A stretch of DNA of 64,000 nt from Arcticibacterium sp964021845. GTDB taxonomy: Bacteria; Bacteroidota; Bacteroidia; Cytophagales; Spirosomataceae. Below are positions 8,239-15,695 of the stretch, piece after piece; within the stretch, counting starts at the first letter, position 1; each line of letters begins with the position of its first letter. A program made the position numbers and the translations under genes. Below the pieces are notes generated by a model, which saw nothing but the letters and a program-made list of their open reading frames with translations, had not been told where the DNA came from and did no database searches. The DNA is taken from positions 1,302,001 through 1,366,000 of the forward strand of contig NZ_CAXHZC010000001.1 of NCBI RefSeq assembly GCF_964021845.1, in the 5' to 3' direction.

Positions 8239-9303
8239 ATGAAAACCTTGTTAAAAGGATTTGGAGTAATCTTAATTTTACTCGTTTTGTGTGTTCTCTA
8301 TATTATTAAATCTAGTGGAGCTTTCCGCAGCATAAAACCACACTTTGATGGAGAAACAGAAGTATTAGAAAGTCCGGCGGGTGTAGAAGACATAACTATA
8401 GACCAAAATAGTGGACAGATTTACATGGCGGCTTCTGACCGCAGAGACTTTAACAGTCCCGGTGAAATATATACATTCCATGTTTCAGAGGCTTCGCCAA
8501 AGTTTAAATCACTTGGCGTGGCTAAGGCAAATCCAGAATTTAGAGCACATGGCATTTCCTTGTTAAAAAAGTATGGCAATACTTACGTTTTTGCAGTTTC
8601 TCACGAGCCAAAAGGTGATTTCATTTATCGTTTTGAAATAGAGAATGACAGCATAGTGGGTCAAAAGAAATTTGGAAACCCTGAATTCCATGTAAGCATT
8701 AACGACGTGGTAGCTACGGATACAGCAACTTTCTATTTCACCAACGACCACGGCCTAAAGCATGGTTTGGAAAGAGAAATCAAAGATTTCATGCTTGATA
8801 AAAATGGCTATGCCGTACTTTATCACAATGGAAACTATGCCAAAGTGAGTCAAGATATAGCTTACCCGAATGGAATCAATGTTTCCCCTGACGGTAAATA
8901 CCTTTATGTGGCCAGCACTACAGAGGGCGTTTTATATGTATATGAAAATGACATTTCTGGCGAACCTCTTAAAATGGTAGACAGCCACTATGCTGCCTCA
9001 GGTTTAGATAATATAGAATTAGATGCCGATGGCAATTTGCTGATTGGTTCGCACCCAAAACTCTTGAAATTTTTATCGCATGCTAAACATGCGTCAAACA
9101 GAAGCCCTTCTCAAGTTTTGAAAATAGTTTATCTTCCAGAAACCGATTACAAGTTTCTTCAAGAAGAACTTTACCTTGACAATGGCGACCCGCTTTCAGG
9201 AAGTAGCGTAGCTGCTTTTTACTTATCAGAAGGTGGAAAGAATGACTTATTTGTGGGTTCGGTATATGAGCCTAAGATTTTAAGATTACATAGGAATTTG
9301 TGA
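8239..9303 (+). CDS. SMP-30/paraoxonase-like beta-propeller protein, exported or membrane-anchored
   Basis: A 354-residue protein with an N-terminal hydrophobic segment (residues 8-25, no clear cleavage site), then a six-bladed propeller of the SMP-30/arylesterase type. The best motifs are VEDITIDQNSGQIYMAASDRR, YPNGINVSPDGKYLYVAS and LDNIELDADGNLLIGSHPKL, which match the calcium-site loops (NG, DN) of paraoxonases. Lactonase or arylesterase activity is likely but the substrate is unknown. The gap before it (8036-8238) is AT-rich and holds nothing I recognise. Confidence 0.75.
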   Translation: MKTLLKGFGVILILLVLCVLYIIKSSGAFRSIKPHFDGETEVLESPAGVEDITIDQNSGQIYMAASDRRDFNSPGEIYTFHVSEASPKFKSLGVAKANPEFRAHGISLLKKYGNTYVFAVSHEPKGDFIYRFEIENDSIVGQKKFGNPEFHVSINDVVATDTATFYFTNDHGLKHGLEREIKDFMLDKNGYAVLYHNGNYAKVSQDIAYPNGINVSPDGKYLYVASTTEGVLYVYENDISGEPLKMVDSHYAASGLDNIELDADGNLLIGSHPKLLKFLSHAKHASNRSPSQVLKIVYLPETDYKFLQEELYLDNGDPLSGSSVAAFYLSEGGKNDLFVGSVYEPKILRLHRNL

Positions 9304-9365
9304 TTAACGGATTTAATAAATCAGCTTATTTGAATAAGTTTGACTTATTCTTAAATACAGAAAAA

Positions 9366-9995
9366 ATGACTAAAATAGAACCATATTTAAACATAGATGA
9401 CGCTATAGAGTCACTGGATAATGGCGGAAGATTTTACAATATTTTAACCAGTGCTGATGACGGCGTAATATCACAATCTGAACTTGGAAAAGTGGCTGGG
9501 CTCCTTAACGATAAACAGCAAATGATTCTGTTTTTTGAGATATCAATCTCAAACTTAAATGCAGATAAGAGAAATGAGGTAATTTCAAAATTAGAGGATA
9601 AATTAAAAGAAACCTATCTCAAATTTAAACCTTTAGAGTTATTACCTTCTGAGGCCTTTTCAAAAGGGACAATTGCCTCAAACGCAATCATAACAGGTAT
9701 TCCGACATTGATAGAATCTAAAGATGAATTTACTGGCTTTATCTTGATTCCTATTTACAGTGGAGAAATAACTACTTTTTCTATGATTCCCTTAATAGAT
9801 TTGTACGATGTATATGAGCTCAAGGACGAAAAATCCGATGAAAAATTCCTGATTGCTCATGTAAAAAGCGAAAATAAACTGCCTGAGAAAAAAATCAAAG
9901 TTGCTGGGATTTTGAAGGAGTTAAAATTAGACAAAGAAGAGGATGTGGCATCGGAAAAATATCTGGAGGCGGTTTACCACTTAGAAGTTAATTGA
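9366..9995 (+). CDS. Uncharacterised Bacteroidota protein, paralogue 1
   Basis: I do not recognise a named domain. The protein is soluble, about 209 residues, with conserved blocks LDNGGRFYN, SELGKVAGL, GFILIPI and TTFSMIPLIDLYDVYEL. A close paralogue lies at 61858-62487 and aligns from MTKIEPY onward. I therefore take the ATG at 9366 as the start instead of the upstream GTG at 9300, which would overlap the preceding stop. The LDNGGRF and ADDG stretches resemble a calcium-binding or TerB-like helix pair only loosely. Confidence 0.7.
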   Translation: MTKIEPYLNIDDAIESLDNGGRFYNILTSADDGVISQSELGKVAGLLNDKQQMILFFEISISNLNADKRNEVISKLEDKLKETYLKFKPLELLPSEAFSKGTIASNAIITGIPTLIESKDEFTGFILIPIYSGEITTFSMIPLIDLYDVYELKDEKSDEKFLIAHVKSENKLPEKKIKVAGILKELKLDKEEDVASEKYLEAVYHLEVN

Positions 9996-10107
9996 TTCTA
10001 TTATCCTTAAAAAAGAAGGTTCTAAAGCATCAATTATACTCTTAAAAACTAGATATTTTTAAGTAAATCTTGACTTTGTTTTCTTATAAGAATCGCTAGC
10101 AATGGGT

Positions 10108-10935
10108 TTAACGAATATCTAGCTTTGAAAAAGCTTGCAGCATCTCTTCCAAATTATCTGTCAGAACAAAATCTACTCCGGCAGCAAAAAGCGTATTTAA
10201 TTGCCCCACTTTTTCGGCATGAAAATAATTAATCATCACGTCATTTTTCTTTAACTTTTTAATATCACGTAGCATGTGTTCATCGTCTCTACTGCTTTTA
10301 ATTTGGAGAAATAGGTAGCCCTCTTTTATAGTGTCATCTATATATGCTGTTCTAGAATTCAATCTATTCATATTACAGATTTTGAGACTTGCATCCACAC
10401 TTTTAACACCTCGTGCAGCCTCTTTTTCACAGGCTATAACAGCTTGATGCGTTCTATTAGTAGCAATAATAGCTTTAGCTGTTTCTATACCCACCTTTTT
10501 CTTACCTTTAAGATGGACGTTTAGCCAAATATTATCAGGCATTATCTCAAGAACCTCTCGGAGAGTTGGTACTTTTTCGCTAGCAAATTCCTCAGATTTC
10601 CAGCTACCCGCATCTAGTTTTCTTATCTCGTCAAAAGTCAATCGAGAGACTTTTCCTGTGCCATTTGTGGTTCTGTCTACCGTACCATCATGCATTATAA
10701 CAAGTCTATTGTCTTTGCTTAGCTGCACGTCAAACTCTATCATGTGTGCACCTAACCTAATAGCCTCCTTAAACGCAGCCAAGGTATTTTCTGGATGGGT
10801 TTTATTGGCACCACGATGGGCACAAATTCCTTTTGAAGCTAAGGGTTCTGATTGTGCTACACACAGCACATTAAAAAGAAGAATCGGTAGCAGAAAAAAA
10901 CACTTTTTAAGCAAAGTAAATTTACCAGAACTCAC
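10108..10935 (-). CDS. Glycerophosphodiester phosphodiesterase, exported
   Basis: GDPD-family enzyme that hydrolyses glycerophosphodiesters to glycerol-3-phosphate and an alcohol. The TIM-barrel signature is intact: HRGANKTHPENTLAAF (catalytic His), EFDVQLSKDN and MHDGTVDRTTNG (second catalytic His, metal ligands Glu and Asp). An N-terminal signal peptide ends at about residue 27 (LCVAQ), so it acts in the periplasm or outside. The length of 275 residues fits a single domain. It is a monocistronic gene, convergent with the preceding one. Confidence 0.92.
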   Translation of the reverse strand: MSSGKFTLLKKCFFLLPILLFNVLCVAQSEPLASKGICAHRGANKTHPENTLAAFKEAIRLGAHMIEFDVQLSKDNRLVIMHDGTVDRTTNGTGKVSRLTFDEIRKLDAGSWKSEEFASEKVPTLREVLEIMPDNIWLNVHLKGKKKVGIETAKAIIATNRTHQAVIACEKEAARGVKSVDASLKICNMNRLNSRTAYIDDTIKEGYLFLQIKSSRDDEHMLRDIKKLKKNDVMINYFHAEKVGQLNTLFAAGVDFVLTDNLEEMLQAFSKLDIR

Positions 10936-11001
10936 AGAAATTAATTTAGGGTGATAATAAGCATAAATTTAAAACTAAATTTCTATAATTAATGGGCTAA
11001 C

Positions 11002-11643
11002 TCACAGCATGCCCTCTACCCTAGGCAATAGTATTTCATCTTCAATAAGGGCGTGACGTCTTAAATCAAATTCAAACAAGTCTATTTGGTTCATAAACAC
11101 GCTGTAAGCAAAAGGCACTTTTGTATCTTTAACAGCCTCTTTTATAATCAGATTCACCTTTTTTAATTCATCTTCGATAGGGTCATGGTTTCCCATAAAC
11201 TCTACAAACGCTGTCCATTTTTCAGTTTTTGACATTTGTTCTTTCGAGGTACTCAGCAGATTTTTTACCATGGGAAAGAATACGTTTTCTTCCATTTTGA
11301 TATGGTTTATCAGGCTCTTTTGATATTTCCCAAAAAACAAGGCCAGCGTTTTCAATAGGTTTGAAACATCTTCATGACCAAATACATGCAAGATGGATTG
11401 CTGTAATTCCGGCAATTTCTTGGTCATATAGTAGTGGTGATTAAAAACAAGATAGTCGATGATGTCTTCCGTTTTAAACTGTTTGAATTTCTCAACTGCG
11501 GCAGAAAAATCATTCATATCGAGCTGTGAGGCAACTTCTGTAAGCTCTCTACTCGGTTTACTAAGCTCCAAATTTGAATTATAGAAATTACTAAAGTTTT
11601 CGTTTATAGCGTCGTAAGTGCTTATGTCTAATCTTTCTGTCAT
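11002..11643 (-). CDS. Hemerythrin-domain protein (RIC/ScdA-like)
   Basis: A 213-residue soluble protein. An N-terminal segment (DISTYDAINENFSNFYN) is followed by a hemerythrin-like four-helix domain. The likely di-iron ligands are His in FNHHYYMTK, HIKMEENVFFP, GNHDPIEDE and RRHALIEDEILLP, the last two being H-x3-E motifs. This is the arrangement of RIC/ScdA/YtfE proteins that repair iron-sulfur centres after nitrosative or oxidative damage, but the N-terminal ScdA cysteine motif is absent. Iron storage or oxygen sensing remain possible. It is transcribed away from the antitoxin gene. Confidence 0.82.
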   Translation of the reverse strand: MTERLDISTYDAINENFSNFYNSNLELSKPSRELTEVASQLDMNDFSAAVEKFKQFKTEDIIDYLVFNHHYYMTKKLPELQQSILHVFGHEDVSNLLKTLALFFGKYQKSLINHIKMEENVFFPMVKNLLSTSKEQMSKTEKWTAFVEFMGNHDPIEDELKKVNLIIKEAVKDTKVPFAYSVFMNQIDLFEFDLRRHALIEDEILLPRVEGML

Positions 11644-11863
11644 CTTGTTATCGTTGTTTGATTACAAAGATTACTTCAAAACATGGCTTTAAATATGAGC
11701 AAACTCATTCTTTTGATTTTTCTATCTTAACCGCTTCAACTTTCTCGTAACTTTACACGCAATCAGCTACTATTTTGACACTAAATATTGGCGGAAAGCC
11801 ACGAAAAATTCGTAAATTCTCTACTGAATTGATATTTTTGAATCCTTCAATAAAACAATAACA

Positions 11864-12106
11864 ATGGACTTAGAGGCAAGAAAAATAACATTTGTTCAAG
11901 AGTTTTTAAGACTGCAGAATGTAGAAATTGTTAGTGGGCTTGAAAATTTCTTACGCAAAAGAAAAGCTGAACTGACTGAAAATAACTTGAAGCCAATGCC
12001 AATGGAGCAGTATGATGCCGAAATTGACCAAGCAATGGAGGATTCTAAAAATGTACGAATGCTAAAAGCCACAGACTTAAAAGCTAAAATCCAAAAATGG
12101 AGTTAG
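11864..12106 (+). CDS. Antitoxin-like protein of a RelE/ParE-type module
   Basis: An 80-residue, highly charged helical protein (MDLEARKITFVQEFL, then MEQYDAEIDQAMEDSKN) of the size and composition of addiction-module antitoxins; the IDxAMEDSKN-like block is common in the partner of RelE/ParE toxins. Its last ten bases overlap the ATG of the following toxin frame, the classical coupling of such pairs. The antitoxin looks intact while the toxin is broken. No DNA-binding fold is obvious. Confidence 0.7.
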   Translation: MDLEARKITFVQEFLRLQNVEIVSGLENFLRKRKAELTENNLKPMPMEQYDAEIDQAMEDSKNVRMLKATDLKAKIQKWS

Positions 12107-12414
12107 AAGTTTATTGGTTAGAACTTGCTGAAACTAATCTTGAAGATATTTACGGTTATTACTTAATAAAAGCGAACAAAAGAGTTGCTCAAAATTTAGT
12201 CAATTGAATCGTAGATTCAACTATCGGAATTGAGAAACATCCAGAAATTGAACAAGTTGAAATTAGCCTAAAACACAGAAAATAAGAATTTAGATATCTA
12301 GTTTTCAAAAATTATAAAATAGTATATTGGGTTAATTATGATTTCAAGCGAATTGAAATCGCAAATGTCTTTGACACAAGACAAGAACCTGAAAAAATAA
12401 ATGAGATAAAGTAA
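12097..12414 (+). pseudogene. RelE/ParE toxin, inactivated by two in-frame stops
   Basis: Reading the frame from the ATG at 12097 gives MELEVYWLELAETNLEDIYGYY, then a TGA at 12205, then IVDSTIGIEKHPEIEQVE up to KHRK, a TAA at 12283, then EFRYLVFKNYKIVYWV and FDTRQEPEKI before the final TAA. The full 105-codon frame is a textbook RelE/ParE toxin (N-terminal W..A..DL..I..Y helix, central R, FRYLVFKNYKI strand, VFDTRQ C-terminal strand). Two different stop codons make recoding unlikely, and decay is the simple explanation. The rest is undamaged, so the loss is recent. Confidence 0.85.
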
Positions 12415-12423
12415 CCGCTACGC

Positions 12424-12575
12424 AAAGCCTCCTGACTGTGAGGAAATATCCATCCGTCTTTAGACCGCTATAATGCTAATTTGCTCTGTAAATTAAGTTT
12501 AGAAAGAAGCTGACATCAAATCACACAGTTAAACCCAAAAGTCTTAATTTTCCTTTAAATTAGTGTATCATTTAC
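12424..12575. repeat. 152-bp direct repeat, copy 1
   Basis: Matches 13028-13179 at an exact offset of 604 bases. The last 95 bases, from TTGCTCTGTAAATTAAG to ATCATTTAC, differ at only five positions; the first part is more diverged. It lies directly upstream of the lipoprotein gene at 12610 and fills the gap after the broken toxin. No open frame or clear promoter is visible in it. Confidence 0.9.
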
Positions 12576-12609
12576 AGTGATTTCATCTATCATTTAATAA
12601 CCATACAAT

Positions 12610-13008
12610 ATGCTCAATGTCTTTACTCAAAAACTAAAGCAGTTTATTTATTTGTCATTAATACCTTTACTATTAATAGCTTGTGCAACTTCCATGACTC
12701 CTAGAGAGGTTTATTCAACCCTTCCAGAGTTAACAAAAACGAAGTTCATACCTTCTACCGTTAAACCAAATGGTAGTGAAAGCTTGAACTGCGAAATTCT
12801 CAATAGCAAGAGGATATATAATGCCCCCGTCGGCCTATCGGTCAAGAATGACTTACAAAATGGTGCTAAAGGAATAGATGAATGGGTGCTTTTAGATGGT
12901 GGGAATTCATATCGATTGGTAAACTATCAATGGATTACCGTAGATGCTCTAGGCACGACTCAATTAAAAATTGAATTTGATACAATGAAGTGTGAAGGAA
13001 TTAATTGA
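12610..13008 (+). CDS. Small lipoprotein of unknown function
   Basis: A 132-residue protein with a lipoprotein signal peptide: a basic N-terminus, hydrophobic core and lipobox LLIAC with Cys at about residue 25. The mature part is short, with two further cysteines (near residues 60 and 129) that could form a disulphide. No domain is recognised. The gene lies between the two copies of the 152-bp repeat, so repeat plus gene form a unit of 604 bases. Confidence 0.65.
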   Translation: MLNVFTQKLKQFIYLSLIPLLLIACATSMTPREVYSTLPELTKTKFIPSTVKPNGSESLNCEILNSKRIYNAPVGLSVKNDLQNGAKGIDEWVLLDGGNSYRLVNYQWITVDALGTTQLKIEFDTMKCEGIN

Positions 13009-13027
13009 CCTTTACAACATTACTCCT

Positions 13028-13179
13028 AAAGTCTTCTGACTATCCAGAAAACATCCATCGGCTTTAGACCCCTACAATGCAAATTTGCTCTGTAAATTAA
13101 GTTTTGAAAGAAGGTTACATCAAATCACACAATTAAACCCAAAAGCCTTAATTTTCCTTTAAATTAGTGTATCATTTAC
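13028..13179. repeat. 152-bp direct repeat, copy 2
   Basis: Second copy of the repeat at 12424-12575. It is followed by the boundary sequence GTTGTAGCCA at 13213-13222 and then the lipoprotein gene at 13240. Each copy thus precedes a lipoprotein gene. Confidence 0.9.
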
Positions 13180-13212
13180 GGCGGATATGGTTAACGTGAA
13201 CTATATCCATTC

Positions 13213-14105
13213 GTTGTAGCCAATTAAACCAAACCAAGAATGACAAAGAATTTATTGATAATTCTACTACTTACATTGTTGACTTCTTGCGAATCCAAAT
13301 CACAAAATAATATGATACCAAAAGAAGAAATCGTTGGATTTTTTGACCGAATGAAATCAAATGGTGTTGACACAAATACCAAAATGCTTTACGGTTACTT
13401 TTTCACAAATGACGAACCAAAGAAATTGGAAAAAGTAACAGAGGAATTAAAAAAACAAGGATTTGAATACGTTGATATTTATCCAGATGAAACTAAACAA
13501 TATTGGTTGCATATGGAAAGAATTGAAATTCATAATTCCGAAAGTCTTTTTAACCTAAATAAAGAACTTTATGCGATTGCGGACAAGTTTTCCATTAAAA
13601 CTTATGACGGATTTGATGTTGGGAACGCAGATAAAACAAAAGGAATTGAAAGAGATACTTATGTTGTCCCAGAAGAATTCAAGTCTAACGATTTTGAAAA
13701 AGATGGAAGCCCATTTCTTGTAATTGTAAATTCAGCATTTGACAATTTTCCACATAAGTCAGAGTTTTCAAATTTTATAGAAATTACATCCAATTATAGT
13801 ATAGAAGACACTTCAAAAATGCCGAATGAAATTGAATATGCTGAACTGGACGAATTAGATGTTTTCGTAGAAAATAATTTAAACCAAAACGGAATTAAAT
13901 CATACTATATTGGTAGAACTACATTTGGTGGAGAAAGAAAAATATACTTCGTAACAAATGACAAAGATGGAGCAAACGGACTTATGTATTTCCTAAAAGA
14001 AAACGGAAATAAAAGAGCGTTTGAATTCAAAATAGTTGAAGACCCGAAATGGAATTTATACGAGGAAATTAATATTAAACTGAACAAAAAATAACTGGCT
14101 ACAAC
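13213..14105. repeat. 10-bp inverted repeat bracketing the RraB/DUF695 gene
   Basis: GTTGTAGCCA at 13213-13222 and its exact reverse complement TGGCTACAAC at 14096-14105 lie 17 bases before the start codon and one base after the stop codon. The tight fit around a single gene is what a gene-cassette boundary would look like. Confidence 0.6.
13240..14094 (+). CDS. Lipoprotein with RraB-like and DUF695 domains
   Basis: The signal peptide ends in lipobox LLTSC (Cys about residue 17). Residues 30-125 (FFDRMKSNGVDTN, MLYGYFFTNDEPKKLEKV, QGFEYVDIYPDE) resemble the RraB fold, known in E. coli as a cytosolic inhibitor of RNase E. Residues 140-280 (PFLVIVNSAFDNFP, EIEYAELDELD, YYIGRTTFGGERKIYF, WNLYEEI) match DUF695. 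An exported RraB-like domain cannot act on RNase E, so another ligand is likely. The gene is bracketed by a perfect 10-bp inverted repeat (13213-13222 and 14096-14105), and its AT content is high, which suggests a mobile cassette. Confidence 0.72.
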   Translation: MTKNLLIILLLTLLTSCESKSQNNMIPKEEIVGFFDRMKSNGVDTNTKMLYGYFFTNDEPKKLEKVTEELKKQGFEYVDIYPDETKQYWLHMERIEIHNSESLFNLNKELYAIADKFSIKTYDGFDVGNADKTKGIERDTYVVPEEFKSNDFEKDGSPFLVIVNSAFDNFPHKSEFSNFIEITSNYSIEDTSKMPNEIEYAELDELDVFVENNLNQNGIKSYYIGRTTFGGERKIYFVTNDKDGANGLMYFLKENGNKRAFEFKIVEDPKWNLYEEINIKLNKK

Positions 14106-14193
14106 AATTAGGCCCGAATGCAGCAATTAAGGTCCTTCGGCTAAACTCAGGGCAGGTCTGGTTCATTTGAAAGTACATTTACCCCATACAAAA

Positions 14194-14232
14194 ACCAAAA
14201 CAGTCCCCAAAGTCAAAGACTAAGGAGACTGT
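14194..14232 (-). terminator. Probable terminator of the RND efflux operon
   Basis: Read on the minus strand, ACAGTCTCC and GGGGACTGT form a stem with an AAGTC/GACTT core, followed by a T-rich run (TTTTGGTTTTTG). It lies 36 bases after the stop of the last operon gene. Confidence 0.5.
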
Positions 14233-14267
14233 GCTAAACTAAACAGAAATGTAAGATTTTAAGAGGC

Positions 14268-15695
14268 TTAGTTCCAACCTCCACCTAAGGCCTGGTACAC
14301 ATTTACCATGGCGTTCATTTGTTGTTTTTTGGTTTCTATCAACTCAAATTTTGATTCTAAAGCATCACGCTGTGTAAGCAGTACTTCCATGTAATCTGCC
14401 CTAGCTGAGCTAAAAAGACGATTAGCAATAGTGATGGACTGCGTTAAAGCCGCCACCTCTTGCTCTTTTAAATCATAAGTAGTTTTCAGGTTATCAATTT
14501 TTGAAAGCTGGTTTGCTACCTCTATATAAGACTTTAGCAGTGTTCTTTCATAATTATACACTGCCTGAATTTGTGAAGCATTGGCATTAAAATAAGTGGC
14601 TCTTATGGCATTTTTATTGACCAGCGGCCCCACCATATCCCCTACTAAAGATGTTAATAATGACTCTGGTATTTTGGCCAAATAAATAGGATTAAAAGCC
14701 TGCAAACCCAAACTAGCCGAAATACCCAAAGAAGGGTAAAAATTGGCTTTAGCCACAGTTACATCTAATTTGGCAGCCACTAAGTCTAATTCTGCTTGCT
14801 TAATATCAGGGCGATTTTCCAATAAATCAGAAGGAATACCACCATGAACACCGTCTGTAGCCAAGGCACTAAAACCAGCAGAGTTTCTTTCTATTGGCTG
14901 CGGAAATCTCCCTACCAAAAAGTTAAGTCTATTCTCGGTTTCTACTATTTCCTGCATTATACTATACTGCAGCCCTCTGGTACTTAAAACTTCCGCTTCA
15001 AACTTACGTACAGCCAACTCCGTTACACGTGTTGCTTCTTTTTGAAGTTTCACTATTCTAAGAGCGTTGGTCTGTATTTCAATATTTTGACGAACTATAT
15101 CCAGTTCATTATCCAAAGCCAAAAGCTCAAAATAAGAATTTGAAATTTCAGCTATAAGATTGGTCACCATAAAGTTTTTACCTTCTACACTTGAAAGGTA
15201 ACGTGTCATAGCAGCCTTTTTAGCGTTGCGTAATTTGTGCCAAATATCCACTTCCCAAGTGGCATAAGCCCCTACCGTAAAATCTGGCAATGGGTCTGGC
15301 GTTTCTCTACCAGGTTTGATATCGGTAGTGGCTTCACTAGAACCTCTACTCGTGTACCTACCCACTTTGTCAAAACCCGCTCCACCGCCAATATTCACTG
15401 AGGGCATATACTCTCCTTTTCTTGCCATTACTTCGTTTCTAGAAATCTCAATTTCCTGAAGCGTAATGTTCAGTTCTTGATTATTTATTAATGCCGTGTC
15501 TATCAGTCCTTGCAGGTACGGGTCTATAAAATAATCTTGCCATTTAATCTTGCCAGAGTTGGCAGTATCCTGCGAGTTATTAAAACTCGCAGGAACGTTT
15601 TTATTGACATTTCGTTCTACCAAAAGTGGGGTTTTGCAGGCAGTAAAAAGCATTGATATGCTTAGGACGCCTATATATATTATTCTTTTACTCAT
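14268..15695 (-). CDS. TolC-family outer-membrane efflux lipoprotein (NodT type)
   Basis: A 475-residue outer-membrane channel of a tripartite pump. The signal peptide carries lipobox MLFTAC; two repeats of long coiled-coil helices and beta-strand tips follow, with the NodT-family blocks INNQELNI, VGAYATWEVDIWHKLRNAKK, LLENRPDIKQAELDLVAAKLDV and SLGLQAFNP. Its start overlaps the end of the pump gene by eight bases, so translation is coupled. It would form the exit duct for the adaptor and pump encoded just upstream. Confidence 0.94.
   Translation of the reverse strand: MSKRIIYIGVLSISMLFTACKTPLLVERNVNKNVPASFNNSQDTANSGKIKWQDYFIDPYLQGLIDTALINNQELNITLQEIEISRNEVMARKGEYMPSVNIGGGAGFDKVGRYTSRGSSEATTDIKPGRETPDPLPDFTVGAYATWEVDIWHKLRNAKKAAMTRYLSSVEGKNFMVTNLIAEISNSYFELLALDNELDIVRQNIEIQTNALRIVKLQKEATRVTELAVRKFEAEVLSTRGLQYSIMQEIVETENRLNFLVGRFPQPIERNSAGFSALATDGVHGGIPSDLLENRPDIKQAELDLVAAKLDVTVAKANFYPSLGISASLGLQAFNPIYLAKIPESLLTSLVGDMVGPLVNKNAIRATYFNANASQIQAVYNYERTLLKSYIEVANQLSKIDNLKTTYDLKEQEVAALTQSITIANRLFSSARADYMEVLLTQRDALESKFELIETKKQQMNAMVNVYQALGGGWN

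Noticed and set aside
9300..9365. GTG start giving 22 extra residues to the gene at 9366
   Set aside because: It overlaps the preceding stop and the extra residues have no counterpart in the paralogue at 61858.
10658..10954. 98-codon frame opposite the glycerophosphodiesterase gene
   Set aside because: Antisense to the conserved GDPD signature and without a plausible start signal.
12097..12414. Stop-codon readthrough or recoding in the toxin gene
   Set aside because: The two stops differ (TGA and TAA) and no recoding structure is seen; plain inactivation is simpler.
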